NCBI RefSeq assembly: GCF_006334915.2
Contig: NZ_VDMA02000007.1
Location: 124,001-188,000 of the forward strand
From: Microbispora catharanthi
GTDB taxonomy: Bacteria > Actinomycetota > Actinomycetes > Streptosporangiales > Streptosporangiaceae
DNA: 64,000 bases
Direction: 5' to 3'
Shown here: positions 18,635-28,153 of the stretch, one piece after another
Position numbering within the stretch: position 1 is the first letter of the stretch
Layout of the letters: the number at the start of each line of letters is the position of its first letter
Notes under the pieces: generated by a model
The model's database searches: none
The model's input: only the letters and a program-made list of their open reading frames with translations
Told to the model about the DNA's origin: nothing
Position numbers and translations under genes: made by a program

Positions 18635-19894
18635 TCAGCGGGTGTCCGGGCGGCTCGCCAGGGCGTCGTACCGCCGGAAGGCGGACACGCCGAAACCGGT
18701 CACCAGGACCAGCAGGGCGCACACCAGGCCGCCGCCCGCCCAGGAGGGCACGAGCCCGAAGGCGTCCGCGGTGGCGCCCGCCCGCAGGTCGCCCAGGCGG
18801 GGCCCGCCCGCGACGACGACCATGAACACCCCCTGCAGGCGTCCGCGCATCTCGTCCGGGGCGTAGGTCTGCAGGATCGTCTGCCGCCAGACGGCGGAGG
18901 CGAGGTCGGTCGCGCCGCCGATCGCCAGCAGCGCCACCACCAGCCACAACGGCTGCGCCAGCGCCGCGGCGGCCACCGTCACACCCCACAGGGCGATCAC
19001 GAGCGTGAGCGCCACCCCCTGGCGGCGTACGCGGCCGACCCAGCCGGAGAAGACGCCCGCGACGACCGCCCCGATGGCGATGCTCGCCGACAGCCAGCCG
19101 AACGCCACCGCCGATCCGCCGAAGCGCTCGGCCGCCATCTCCGGGAACAGCGCCCTCGGCATCGCGAACGCCATCGCGATGATGTCGACCACGAACGACA
19201 TGAGCACGACGGGCCTGCTCACCACGTATCTGAGCCCGTCGACCACCGAGCGCAGGCCCGGCCGGGAGATCTCGCCGACGGGCGCCAGCGTCGGCAGCCG
19301 TACGGCCGCGTAGAAGCCGGCGCCGAACAGGACGGCGTCGATGAGGTACGCGGTGGCGTACCCGCCCTTGGCGAGCACCACCCCGGCCAGCAGCGGCCCG
19401 ACCACCGTGCCGATGCTGCTGACGAGGAAGTTGAGGGTGTTGGCCGCGGGGACCCGCTCGGTGGGCACGATGCGGGGAATGATCGCCCCGCGCGTGGCCG
19501 AGGTGACGGCGAAGCCGATCGACTGCAGGGCGATGACGCCGAGGATGAGATAGACGCTGCCGAGCCCCGACCAGGCGTGCAGCAGCAGGGCGACGGTGGA
19601 CAGCCAGGCCACCACCGAGCCGGCCAGCAGGAGCCGGCGGCGGTCCATCGCGTCGGCGACCGCGCCGCCCCACAGGCCGAAGACGACCAGCGGGACGAGG
19701 CTCACCGGCCCGAGCAGGCCCACCCACAGGGACGACCCCGTGAGGTTGTACACCTGCCCGCTCACGGCCACCGAGGTGAGCTGGAAGCCGATGAAGGAGA
19801 CGCCCTGCCCCACCAGCAGCCGCCGGTACGCGGGAATGCTCAGTGGCCGGGTGTCGAGGGCGACACGCTTCAGAACTGCCTGTACCCCCGCCAC
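18635..19894 (-). CDS. MFS transporter (EntS/MFS_3-like exporter)
   Basis: The 419-residue membrane protein has about 12 hydrophobic segments and begins PLSIPAYRRLLVGQGVSFIGFQLTSVAVSGQVYNLTG, as in the MFS_3 group that includes enterobactin and macrolide exporters. The motif-A region reads GLWGGAVADAMDRRRLLLAGS. The GTG start follows GAGG by a few bases. The substrate is unknown. It is convergent with the methyltransferase, with a 9-nt gap. Confidence 0.85.
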   Translation of the reverse strand: MAGVQAVLKRVALDTRPLSIPAYRRLLVGQGVSFIGFQLTSVAVSGQVYNLTGSSLWVGLLGPVSLVPLVVFGLWGGAVADAMDRRRLLLAGSVVAWLSTVALLLHAWSGLGSVYLILGVIALQSIGFAVTSATRGAIIPRIVPTERVPAANTLNFLVSSIGTVVGPLLAGVVLAKGGYATAYLIDAVLFGAGFYAAVRLPTLAPVGEISRPGLRSVVDGLRYVVSRPVVLMSFVVDIIAMAFAMPRALFPEMAAERFGGSAVAFGWLSASIAIGAVVAGVFSGWVGRVRRQGVALTLVIALWGVTVAAAALAQPLWLVVALLAIGGATDLASAVWRQTILQTYAPDEMRGRLQGVFMVVVAGGPRLGDLRAGATADAFGLVPSWAGGGLVCALLVLVTGFGVSAFRRYDALASRPDTR

Positions 19895-19950
19895 CCTCTA
19901 CCTCGCCGATCTGGGCATATAGAACATTCGGGGTACTTTACTCTGGCTGC

Positions 19951-20190
19951 CTGCGAGGCCCGCAGCGGGCCGCGGTTCCGGTCAACATCGTGGCCCCCGG
20001 CGTCATCGACACCGACATGCACCAAGGACGCCTGGTCGGCGAGGCCCTGGCCTGGCTGTCGTCGCAGACGCCCCTCGGGCGACTGGGCACCCCGCAGGAC
20101 GTGGCCGACACCGTCGCCTTCCTGGCCTCCGACGACAGCCGCTATATCACCGGGCGCCGTCTCGACGTCTCGGGCGGGACGACCGTGTAA
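19951..20190 (+). pseudogene. C-terminal remnant of a short-chain dehydrogenase/reductase
   Basis: The last 70 codons read VNIVAPGVIDTDMHQGRLV, then PLGRLGTPQDVADTVAFLAS and YITGRRLDVSGGTTV before the stop, which is the C-terminal third of a classical SDR. The Rossmann NAD(P)-binding motif and the YxxxK active site are missing: upstream sequence runs into the MFS promoter region with no SDR likeness. The gene was probably truncated by a deletion. Confidence 0.65.
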
Positions 20191-20681
20191 ACCCACGCCA
20201 GCGGGCGCCCGGCCCTCGCCTGCTCGCACGACTCGGCGAGCGGACGAGCGCCCGCCTTCGCTACGCACAGGGGACGAGTCACCCCTCGGGACCCCTCGAC
20301 GAGCACCGACGGCAGCAGAAATATTTAGGCTTTGCGCCGAATGTTTCTGTCAAGAAATGCGCGCCGGGAGGGGGACCGGTCAACAGGCCCGTACCGGCTG
20401 AGCGCTCACGCGCGTCCGCCCGGTGACGCGACCGCCCACACGTCCCGCATGTCGGGACCAGGATGCCCGGTCGTCTCGCCCGCCATGACAGCAGGGGGGT
20501 TTCGCGGGGCATGGAACCTGGAACTTCCAGCGCGAACAGCCCGCACCCGCGGCGCACCTCACCGCGCCTCAGCCGAACAGGGACGCGGCCGGCTCCGCCG
20601 GCCACGGGCGCCAGGAGCCGGAGGAAGGGCCCCGGCGCCAGAATTTCTGTCTGTGTTCCGAAACTTCAGGTCACGAGAAGG
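20191..20681. other. Non-coding gap between the SDR remnant and the LacI gene
   Basis: About 490 nt without a gene I can support; the open frames here lack family motifs and sound starts. Two words resemble the operator half-sites seen upstream of the LacI gene: CCGAATGTTTCTG at 20337-20349 and CCGAAACTTCAGG at 20659-20671. A short AT-rich patch (AAATATTTAGG, 20319-20329) is the only promoter-like spot. Confidence 0.4.
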
Positions 20682-21725
20682 TCACGCCACGAGCGGGGCG
20701 GTGCTGCCGCGCACGACGAGGCCGGTGGTGAGTTCCAGGCGGTTCTGCGGCGGGGATTCCCCGCGGGCGATGGCGATCACCATGGTCGTGGCCGCGGCGG
20801 CCATCTCGGTCAGCGGCTGGCGGACCGTGGTCAGCGCGGGGATGAGCCACTGCGCCATCGGCAGGTCGTCGAAGCCGACCACGCTCAGCTCGTCGGGGAT
20901 GCGCAGCCCCATCTCGTGGGCCGCCTGGTACACGCCCATGGCCTGCGCGTCGTTGAAGGCGAACACGGCGGTCGGGGGCCGGGGCAGCGCGAGCAGGGAG
21001 CGGGCGTTCGCCAGGCCGTCCTCCGCGCTGAAGTCGCCCTGCCGGACGAGCTCCGGATCCGTCGGCACGCCCGCGGCGTCCATGGCCGCGCGGAACCCGT
21101 CGAGCCGCGCGCGGCTGGAGAGGGCGTGGGGGGGACCGGTGATGAGGGCGATGCGCCGATGTCCCAGCTCCAGCAGGTGGCGCGCGGCCGACAGACCGCC
21201 GCTCCAGTTGCCCGCGCCCACCGAGGGCAGCTCGTGCCCGGGATCGCCGGTGGGATCGACCAGCACCACGGGGATGTCCCGGGTCCTGAGCTGCTCGTGC
21301 TGGGCCCGGGTGAGGCCGGAGAAGACCACGATCACGCCGTAGGGACGGCGGCCTATCACCCCCTCGATCCAGCCACTGGCGGGAGGGTGGTGGTCCTGCA
21401 ACTCGGAGACGACCACCGCGAGGCCGTGCTCGCGCGCCACCTGCTCGACCCCCTTGATGACCTCCATCGCGTACGCGCCCTCCAGCTCGTTGAAGACCAG
21501 TTCGATGAGAGGAGCCGCGGTGGGGCGCTTCTTCTGCCGGCGGTACCCGTGCTCGCGGATCAGGTCCTCGACCAGGGCGCGGGTCTCGGGGGCGACCTCG
21601 GACCTGCCGTTGACGACCTTGGAGACGGTCGCGGGGGACACCCCCGCCAGCTCGGCGATCTGGGCGATGGTCAGCGGCCGGGAGGGCGTGCGGTCCGGCG
21701 GTGTCGGCTCCCTGGTCGTCGTCAT
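20682..21725 (-). CDS. LacI family transcriptional regulator (BxlR-like)
   Basis: A 347-residue sugar-responsive repressor. The N-terminal helix-turn-helix and hinge read LTIAQIAELAGVSPATVSKVVNGRSEVAP (about 18-46, quoted in part); the rest is a periplasmic-binding-protein-like sugar domain ending with TTVRQPLTEMA. It is divergent from a GH3 beta-xylosidase-type gene, an arrangement like bxlR-bxlA of Streptomyces, though the bxlEFG transporter genes are not here. Palindromic words in the shared promoter are likely its operators. The inducer is probably a xylo- or gluco-oligosaccharide. Confidence 0.88.
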   Translation of the reverse strand: MTTTREPTPPDRTPSRPLTIAQIAELAGVSPATVSKVVNGRSEVAPETRALVEDLIREHGYRRQKKRPTAAPLIELVFNELEGAYAMEVIKGVEQVAREHGLAVVVSELQDHHPPASGWIEGVIGRRPYGVIVVFSGLTRAQHEQLRTRDIPVVLVDPTGDPGHELPSVGAGNWSGGLSAARHLLELGHRRIALITGPPHALSSRARLDGFRAAMDAAGVPTDPELVRQGDFSAEDGLANARSLLALPRPPTAVFAFNDAQAMGVYQAAHEMGLRIPDELSVVGFDDLPMAQWLIPALTTVRQPLTEMAAAATTMVIAIARGESPPQNRLELTTGLVVRGSTAPLVA

Positions 21726-21738
21726 GGCCGCAGTTTAG

Positions 21739-21860
21739 CCCGAACTTTCGGACACGAACCCGAATGTTTCGGATGTCTCACCGCCCGATCCTTGACGGCC
21801 TCCAACGCCCCGGCCTAGAGTCCACATAAACTATCGGTCCTGATTCGGAAACTTTCGGAC
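21739..21860. promoter_or_regulatory. Cluster of LacI-type operator motifs
   Basis: Three related near-palindromes lie in the 307-nt divergent promoter: CCCGAACTTTCGGAC (21739-21753), CCCGAATGTTTCGGA (21759-21773) and TTCGGAAACTTTCGGAC (21844-21860). The common pattern is CGAA-N-TTTCG, close to the CGAA-N-TTCG element described for BxlR. The first two sit just ahead of the regulator gene and the third nearer the GH3 gene, allowing control of both. Confidence 0.6.
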
Positions 21861-22032
21861 CACAGTTTCAGACGACAGTTCGGATGAGCAGGGGGCGCTC
21901 GATGCGGTTGCTCGCGTACCGCCGTCTGCCGCCGCCGCGGCGCGGGTACGGCCGGGCCGATCGTCACCTGGGTCCCGTACGGCGTCTTCCGGGGCCGAGG
22001 CCCACGCGACGGATCGACAAGCAAGGGATGTC

Positions 22033-24390
22033 ATGACATTCGTAGACGCGCCGGGGCTCGCGCCCTGGCGGGACGGCGACCGGCCTCTCGACGAGCGCGT
22101 GGACGCGCTGCTGGCCGAGATGACGCTGGAGGAGAAGGTCGCCCAGCTCGGATCGGTGTGGGTCGACATCTCGCCCGCCGGCTCGGAGGGGACAGGCGGC
22201 AACGTCGCGCCGCTGCAGGACCTGTTCATGAAGGACGGCGCGGACCTCGCCGACCGGATGCGCGACGGGGTCGGCCATCTGACCCGGGTGTACGGCACGG
22301 CGCCGGTGAGCCCGGCGGAGGGGGCGGCCGGGCTGCGGAAGCTGCAGGAGCAGGTGATCGCGGCCAACCGGTTCGGCATCCCCGCCATCGCGCACGAGGA
22401 GTGCCTGACCGGGTTCGCCACCTACGGCGCGACCGCCTACCCCACCCCGCTGGCCTGGGCCGCGACCTTCGACCCCGCGCTGGTGGAGCGGATGGCCGTG
22501 GCCATCGGCGACGACCTGCGCGCCGTCGGCGTCCACCAGGGCCTGTCGCCGGTCCTCGACGTCGTGCGCGACTACCGGTGGGGCCGGGTCGAGGAGACCC
22601 TCGGCGAAGACCCCTACCTGGTGGGTCAGATCGGCGCGGCCTACGTGCGCGGCCTGGAGAACGCCGGGATCATCGCGACGCTCAAGCACTTCGCCGGATA
22701 CGCCGCCTCCCGGGCGGGCCGCAACCACGCCCCGGTCAGCATCGGCCCCCGCGAGATGGCCGACGTCATCCTCCCGCCGTTCGAGACGGCGATTCGCGAC
22801 GGCGGCGCCCGCTCCGTCATGAACTCCTACACCGACATCGACGGCGTGCCCGTCGGCGCCAACGCCGGCCTGCTGCGCGGGGTGCTGCGTGACCAGTGGG
22901 GATTCGACGGCACGGTCGTGGCCGACTACTGGGCGGTGCCGTTCCTGGCCATGAACCACCACGTCGCCGCCGACGAGGCGCACGCCGGCGCGATCGCGCT
23001 GCGCGCGGGCATCGACGTCGAACTGCCCGAGACGGTCGGCTACGGCACCCGCCTGGTCGAGCAGGTGCGGGCCGGCCACGTGGAGGAGGCCCTGGTCGAC
23101 GAGGCCGTGCGCCGGGTGCTGCGGCAGAAGATCGAGCTCGGCCTGCTCGGCGACGGCCCCCTCGTCCCCGAGGACGCCGGCGACGTCGACCTGGACAGCC
23201 CCCGCAACCGCGACCTGGCCCGCACCGTCGCCGAACGCTCCGTCGTGCTGCTGAGCAACCCCACCGGCGCGCTGCCGCTGGCCTCCGGGACGACCGCCCG
23301 CATCGCCGTCATCGGCCCGTGCGCCGACGACCCGCAGACCCTGCTCGGCTGCTACGCCTTCCCCAACCACGTCCTGGACCGCTTCCCCGACCACGGCATG
23401 GGCCTGCCCATCGCGCCCGTCCTGGACCTCCTGCGGACCGAGTTCCCCGACGCCGACCTGCACTACGCGCGGGGCACCGACGTGTCGGGCGACGACACCT
23501 CGGGCATCGCCGAGGCCGCCGCCCTGGCCGGACAGTCCGACCTCGTGCTGCTGTTCGTCGGCGACCGGGCCGGGCTGTTCGGCAACGGCACCTCCGGCGA
23601 GGGCTGCGACGCCGCCCACCTCGCCCTGCCCGGAGTCCAGCCGGAGCTGGTCGAGGCGGTCCTGGCCACCGGCACGCCGGCCGTCCTGGTCGTGGTGTCC
23701 GGCCGCCCGTACGCGATCGGCGCCTACGCCGACCGTGCCGCCGCCGCGCTGCAGGCGTTCCTGCCGGGCGTGGAGGGAGGCACGGCGATCGCGGGGGTGC
23801 TCAGCGGCCGGGTCGAGCCCTCGGGCCGCCTGCCCGTCCAGATCCCCGGATCCCCCTTCGTCAACCCCTCCACCTATCTGCAGCCGCCCCTGGGGCTGCG
23901 CACCGACGGCATCTCCGTGTCCGACCCGACCCCGGCCTTCCCCTTCGGCCACGGGCTGTCGTACACGACGGTTACCTACGACGCGATGGCGACCTCGGCG
24001 GATCGGTGCCCCACGGACGGCACGGTCGAGGCGCGGGTGACCGTCACCAACACCGGCGCCAGGGCGGCGGAGGAGGTCGTGCAGCTGTACGCCTCCGACC
24101 CCGTGGCGCAGGTGGCCCGTCCCGTCGCGCAGCTCGTCGGCTTCGCCCGGGTGCCGCTCGCGCCCGGACAGACCCGCGAAGTGGTCTTCGAGATCCCCGC
24201 CGACGCCTTCTCCTACACCGACCCCGGCCTGCGCAGGATCGTCGAACCGGGCGTCATCGCGCTCACCGCCGGCCCGTCCGCCGCCGATCGCCCCCTGCGA
24301 TCGGAGATCCTGCTGACCGGCGACACCGTCGTGCTCGGCCGGGCCCGGCGGCTCACCACCCACGCGCGGGTGCCGGAACCGGCCTCCTGA
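22033..24390 (+). CDS. GH3 glycosidase, beta-xylosidase/beta-glucosidase type
   Basis: The 785-residue enzyme cleaves terminal beta-linked sugars from oligosaccharides. The N-terminal GH3 barrel holds AIAHEECLTGFATYGATAYP, KHFAGYAASRAGRNHAPV and the nucleophile segment VVADYWAV (Asp298). The second alpha/beta domain follows (VLLFVGDRAGLFGNGTSGEG), and a fibronectin-III-like domain (FPFGHGLSYTT, VTNTGARAAEEVVQLYAS) closes it. No signal peptide, so it is cytoplasmic and acts on imported oligosaccharides. AAGGGA precedes the ATG. The HEECLTG and DYWAV motifs resemble Streptomyces BxlA. It is under the divergent LacI regulator. Confidence 0.88.
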   Translation: MTFVDAPGLAPWRDGDRPLDERVDALLAEMTLEEKVAQLGSVWVDISPAGSEGTGGNVAPLQDLFMKDGADLADRMRDGVGHLTRVYGTAPVSPAEGAAGLRKLQEQVIAANRFGIPAIAHEECLTGFATYGATAYPTPLAWAATFDPALVERMAVAIGDDLRAVGVHQGLSPVLDVVRDYRWGRVEETLGEDPYLVGQIGAAYVRGLENAGIIATLKHFAGYAASRAGRNHAPVSIGPREMADVILPPFETAIRDGGARSVMNSYTDIDGVPVGANAGLLRGVLRDQWGFDGTVVADYWAVPFLAMNHHVAADEAHAGAIALRAGIDVELPETVGYGTRLVEQVRAGHVEEALVDEAVRRVLRQKIELGLLGDGPLVPEDAGDVDLDSPRNRDLARTVAERSVVLLSNPTGALPLASGTTARIAVIGPCADDPQTLLGCYAFPNHVLDRFPDHGMGLPIAPVLDLLRTEFPDADLHYARGTDVSGDDTSGIAEAAALAGQSDLVLLFVGDRAGLFGNGTSGEGCDAAHLALPGVQPELVEAVLATGTPAVLVVVSGRPYAIGAYADRAAAALQAFLPGVEGGTAIAGVLSGRVEPSGRLPVQIPGSPFVNPSTYLQPPLGLRTDGISVSDPTPAFPFGHGLSYTTVTYDAMATSADRCPTDGTVEARVTVTNTGARAAEEVVQLYASDPVAQVARPVAQLVGFARVPLAPGQTREVVFEIPADAFSYTDPGLRRIVEPGVIALTAGPSAADRPLRSEILLTGDTVVLGRARRLTTHARVPEPAS

Positions 24391-24566
24391 CCGTGACGCG
24401 CGTGCGGCGGGCGGCCGGGCCGCCCGCCGCACCGCCTCCCGCCGCCGCGCTCGGCGACCCCCGAGCCCCCGGCCGGGGGAAGACATGCCCCACCGCTCCT
24501 GTCCGCCGCTGCTCCCCTCTGGGGCAGGAAACAATGTGAACCACCCCCGTGAAAGGAGCCTCCCCG

Positions 24567-26813
24567 ATGGCCCGGACCGACCTCGACGCGCTCGCGCTCA
24601 ACGCGCTCACCCTGGAGCAGAAGGCTTCGCTGCTGTCGGGCCGGGATTTCTGGACGACCAAGCCGCTTGAGGAGGCCGGGATTCCGTCCATCACGCTGTG
24701 CGACGGGCCGCACGGCGTACGCCGCGAGGCCGGCGGCTCCGACCACCTCGGCATCAACGAGAGCATCCCCGCCACCTGTTTCCCGCCCGCGGCGGCGGTC
24801 GGGTCGAGCTGGGACCCCGAAGTGGCCGCCCGGATCGGCGCCGCCGTCGGCAGGGAGGGCCGGGCCCTCGGCGTGGCGGTCGTGCTCGGCCCCGGCGTGA
24901 ACATCAAGCGCTCGCCGCTGTGCGGGCGCAACTTCGAGTACTACTCGGAAGACCCCCTGCTCTCGGGCGTCCTGGCGGCGGCGCACGTCGCCGCGCTGCA
25001 GGCCGAGGGACCCGGCGCGTCGGTCAAGCACTTCGCCGCCAACAACCAGGAGACCGAGCGCATGCGGGTCAGCGCCGACGTGGACGAGCGCACGCTGCGC
25101 GAGATCTACTTCCCCGCGTTCGAGCGGGTGGTCACCCAGGCCAGGCCCGCCACCGTGATGTGCTCCTACAACCGGGTCAACGGCGTCCACGCCTCGCAGA
25201 ACCGGTGGCTGCTCACCGACGTCCTGCGCCGCGAGTGGGGCTTCACCGGCGTGGTCGTCTCCGACTGGGGCGCGGTCCAGGACCGCGTCGCCGCGCTGGC
25301 CGCGGGACTGGACCTCGAGATGCCGGGGACCGGCGGCGCGAGCGACCGGCGCATCGTGGACGCGGTCCGCGCGGGCGACCTCGACGAGGCCGTCGTGAAC
25401 GCGAGCGTGCGCCGCGTCGTCGCCCTCACCGAACGCCGCGGCGGCGTCTCCGGCGCGTTCGAGACCGACGCCCACCACGCGCTCGCCCGCGAACTCGCCG
25501 CCGAATGCGCCGTGCTGCTCAAGAACGAGGACGGCACGCTCCCCCTCTCGGCGGAAGCCCGCATCGCCGTGATCGGCGAGTTCGCCGTCAGGCCCCGGTT
25601 CCAGGGCGGCGGCAGTTCCCACATCAACGCCACCCGGGTCGACGCGGCGCTCGACGCGATCCGCGCCCTCGCCCCTGACGTCGCCTACGCCCAGGGGTTC
25701 TCGCTGGACGGATCGGGCGACGCGCGGGAGCTTCGCGAGGCGGCGGCCGAGACCGCCGCCTCCGCCGACGTCGCGGTCGTCTTCGCCGGCCTGGGCGAGC
25801 GGGAGGAGTCGGAGGGCTTCGACCGGGAGACGATCGACCTGCCCGCCGTCCAGGTCGAGCTGATCCGCGCCGTCGCCGCCGCGGCCCGCCGTACGGTGGT
25901 CGTCCTGTCCAACGGCGGCGTCGTCTCTCTGGAGGGCTGGCACGACGACGTGGACGCCGTGCTGGAGGGCTGGCTGCTCGGCCAGGCGGGCGGCTCCGCC
26001 GTCGCCGACCTCCTCTTCGGCGTCGTGAACCCCTCCGGGCGCCTCGCCGAGAGCATCCCGATGCGGCTGAAGGACACGCCGAGCTACCTCAACTTCCCCG
26101 GCGAGGCCGGGCACGTGCGCTACGGCGAGGGCGTCATGGTCGGCTACCGCTACTACGAGACGGTCGAGCTGCCCGTGCGTTACCCGTTCGGCCACGGCCT
26201 GAGCTACACGACGTTCGCGATCGGCGGCCTCACGGTCGTTCGCACGGGCGACGACAGGGCCACCGTCACCGTGAGGGTGACCAACACCGGCGATCGGCCG
26301 GGCAAGCACGTGGTGCAGGTCTACGTGTCCACCGCCGCGGGTCCCGTACGGCGGCCCGTTCGGGAGCTGCGGGCCTTCAGGAAGGTCTCCCTCGCCCCCG
26401 GCGAGTCGCGCACGATCACCCTTCCTCTCGACCGGCGGGCGTTCGCGTACTACGACGTCCCGCTCGGCCGGTGGGTCGTCGCGCAGGGCGACTACACGAT
26501 CCAGATCGGCGAGAACGCCTCGTCCGTCGTCGCCGAGACGACGATCAGTCTCGACGGCGACTCCCTCGTCCCCGTGGTGTCGCTCGACTCGACGCTCGGC
26601 GAGTGGCTCTCGCACCCGCTCGCCGGGCCGGCTCTCCTGCGGGTCCTCAGCGGCGGGAAGGGCGCGCGGCCCGAGGAGGACGACGAGAACGGGTTGCGGA
26701 TGGCCTCGTCGATGCCGATGGGACGGTTCCTGACCTTCGCCGGCATCGACATCCCCCACGCGACCCTTCGGGAACTGGTGGAACTGGGCGGGTCGGACGG
26801 CGCCGCGGCGTGA
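24567..26813 (+). CDS. GH3 beta-glucosidase
   Basis: A second GH3 enzyme, 748 residues, cytoplasmic. It starts at ATG 24567 behind AAAGGAG. The barrel opens LTLEQKASLLSGRDFWTT and contains LCDGPHGVRRE, KHFAANNQETERM and VVVSDWGAVQDR with nucleophile Asp233; the second domain has GLGEREESEGFDRETIDLP and the third is fibronectin-III-like (RYPFGHGLSYTTF). This set of motifs is typical of true beta-glucosidases. It stands 176 nt after the first GH3 gene in the same direction, probably the same regulon. The C-terminal 60 residues (LGEWLSHPLAG to the end) form an extra small domain seen in some Firmicute and actinobacterial relatives. Confidence 0.9.
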   Translation: MARTDLDALALNALTLEQKASLLSGRDFWTTKPLEEAGIPSITLCDGPHGVRREAGGSDHLGINESIPATCFPPAAAVGSSWDPEVAARIGAAVGREGRALGVAVVLGPGVNIKRSPLCGRNFEYYSEDPLLSGVLAAAHVAALQAEGPGASVKHFAANNQETERMRVSADVDERTLREIYFPAFERVVTQARPATVMCSYNRVNGVHASQNRWLLTDVLRREWGFTGVVVSDWGAVQDRVAALAAGLDLEMPGTGGASDRRIVDAVRAGDLDEAVVNASVRRVVALTERRGGVSGAFETDAHHALARELAAECAVLLKNEDGTLPLSAEARIAVIGEFAVRPRFQGGGSSHINATRVDAALDAIRALAPDVAYAQGFSLDGSGDARELREAAAETAASADVAVVFAGLGEREESEGFDRETIDLPAVQVELIRAVAAAARRTVVVLSNGGVVSLEGWHDDVDAVLEGWLLGQAGGSAVADLLFGVVNPSGRLAESIPMRLKDTPSYLNFPGEAGHVRYGEGVMVGYRYYETVELPVRYPFGHGLSYTTFAIGGLTVVRTGDDRATVTVRVTNTGDRPGKHVVQVYVSTAAGPVRRPVRELRAFRKVSLAPGESRTITLPLDRRAFAYYDVPLGRWVVAQGDYTIQIGENASSVVAETTISLDGDSLVPVVSLDSTLGEWLSHPLAGPALLRVLSGGKGARPEEDDENGLRMASSMPMGRFLTFAGIDIPHATLRELVELGGSDGAAA

Positions 26814-26864
26814 GCCGGCGGGCGTCGGTGTGGGCTGAAGCGGATTGAACGGTGATTACGAGGG

Positions 26865-27458
26865 TCATCGGGCCACTTCGTAGCGGAGGTGGGTCACGCC
26901 GGGGGCCGGGACGGCCTCCAGCAGACGGAGCCGCACGTGCTTCGGGAGCTCCTGGAAGAAGCGGTGACCGGCGCCCAGCAGAACGGGCACCTGGTGGAGG
27001 ATCAGCTCGTCGACCAGATCCGCTTCCAGCGCGGACGTCAGCACGCCGCCGCCCATGAGGGCGACGTCCTTGCCCCCGGCGGCCTCGCGTGCCGCCGCGA
27101 CCGCGTCCTCGATGCCGGTGGTGATCAGGGTCTGCGTCTCGCCGATCTCGGGTGCCGCCCGATGGCTGAGGACGAACAGCCGGGCCATCGGGTGCGGGCT
27201 GCCGCCTCCGAAACGGTCGGAGTCCTCGTAGGTGTTGCGCCCTGCCACGACCGCACCCACACGTCCGGCGAGGGTGTCGAAGATCCGGGCACTGGGCCCG
27301 CTCAACGTGAACCCGTCGAACACCCCGCTGGGCGTGTCGCCGTCGAAGTACCAGTCGAACAGCGTCGTTCCGTCGCCCAGCCCGCGCCCGGCGCCCGGGT
27401 CGCGCCCGGTGATGTAACCGTCGACCGACACCGCGTGGGCGCTGAAGACCTTGCTCAT
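26865..27458 (-). CDS. Dihydrofolate-reductase-like (RibD C-terminal) protein
   Basis: The 197-residue protein belongs to the RibD-C/DHFR-like group of NADPH-binding reductases (YwjB/YyaP type), seen in SVDGYITGRDPGAG, GRNTYEDSDRFGG and LMGGGVLTSALEADLVDELILHQVPVLLGAG. Its real substrate is unknown; it need not be a folate reductase. The ATG at 27458 follows GGGAG; the upstream frame to 27497 overlaps the operator and is less likely. It is divergent from an HxlR regulator, which probably controls it. Confidence 0.85.
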   Translation of the reverse strand: MSKVFSAHAVSVDGYITGRDPGAGRGLGDGTTLFDWYFDGDTPSGVFDGFTLSGPSARIFDTLAGRVGAVVAGRNTYEDSDRFGGGSPHPMARLFVLSHRAAPEIGETQTLITTGIEDAVAAAREAAGGKDVALMGGGVLTSALEADLVDELILHQVPVLLGAGHRFFQELPKHVRLRLLEAVPAPGVTHLRYEVAR

Positions 27459-27512
27459 CTCGCCGACTCCCTTTTGAGTTCCCTGAAGAGACTCCATGAG
27501 AGTAACAGCCCA

Positions 27513-27529
27513 AGTTCCTTGAGGGAACT
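27513..27529. promoter_or_regulatory. Probable HxlR operator
   Basis: A perfect inverted repeat AGTTCC-N5-GGAACT lies in the 91-nt gap between the divergent DHFR-like and HxlR genes. A further half-site AGTTCC occurs at 27477-27482. Position and symmetry fit a dimeric winged-helix regulator controlling both genes. Confidence 0.6.
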
Positions 27530-27549
27530 CCGATTGCTAGACTGTTCTC

Positions 27550-28002
27550 ATGCAACGCACGAAGTTCGGGGAGATGGCCTGTTCCATCGCGCGCACCCTC
27601 GACGTGATCGGAGAGCCGTGGTCGCCGCTGATCCTGCGCGATGTGTGGGTGGGCATGACTCGGTTCGACCAGCTCCAGGCCGACCTCGGGATCTCGCGCA
27701 AGGTGTTGACCGAGCGGCTCACCTACCTCGTCGACCAGGGCGTGCTCGAGCGCCGCCCCTACGACCGGCGGCCGCGCTACGAGTACCACCTGACGACCAA
27801 GGGCGCCGAGCTGGTCGACCTGCTCATGGTCATGACCAGCTGGGGGGACCGATGGCTCGCGGGCGAGGCCGGGCCTCCGGTGCTCTACCGCCATCACGCG
27901 TGCGGTGAGATCAGCCATGCCGAGCTGCGCTGTGCCCACTGCGGCGAGCCGATGCACGGCGGCGACGTGGATCCGCTGCCGGGCCCGGGCGCGGCCGTCT
28001 GA
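27550..28002 (+). CDS. HxlR family transcriptional regulator
   Basis: The 150-residue winged-helix protein has the HxlR core CSIARTLDVIGEPWSPLILRD, then RFDQLQADLGISRKVLTERL and a wing at YEYHLTTKGAEL. Cys11 in MACSI is the residue used for redox or aldehyde sensing in some relatives. Unlike short HxlR proteins it has a C-terminal tail with a possible metal site (HACGE then CAHCGEPMH). It is divergent from the DHFR-like gene. Confidence 0.88.
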   Translation: MQRTKFGEMACSIARTLDVIGEPWSPLILRDVWVGMTRFDQLQADLGISRKVLTERLTYLVDQGVLERRPYDRRPRYEYHLTTKGAELVDLLMVMTSWGDRWLAGEAGPPVLYRHHACGEISHAELRCAHCGEPMHGGDVDPLPGPGAAV

Positions 28003-28153
28003 CCGAGGCGGGCCCGCGGACGGGGTCGCCTCCTTCGTGCAGCACGCGTTCGTGTTCGGCCGGCACGTGCACGATGAGCAGGCGGCTCATGTCCGCGCGC
28101 TCGCGGCGTACGGGCTCGGGCAGTTGCGGTACGAGCCGGGGCAGGCAGGCCGG

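Noticed and set aside
20279..20605. Minus-strand 108-residue open frame in the gap before the LacI gene
   Set aside because: Arg/Gly-rich, no motif, no ribosome binding site.
28003..28153. Short minus-strand peptide starting MSRLLIVHVPAEHE in the convergent gap
   Set aside because: No ribosome binding site and no family likeness, and it runs into the antisense of the HxlR gene; chance reading is more likely.
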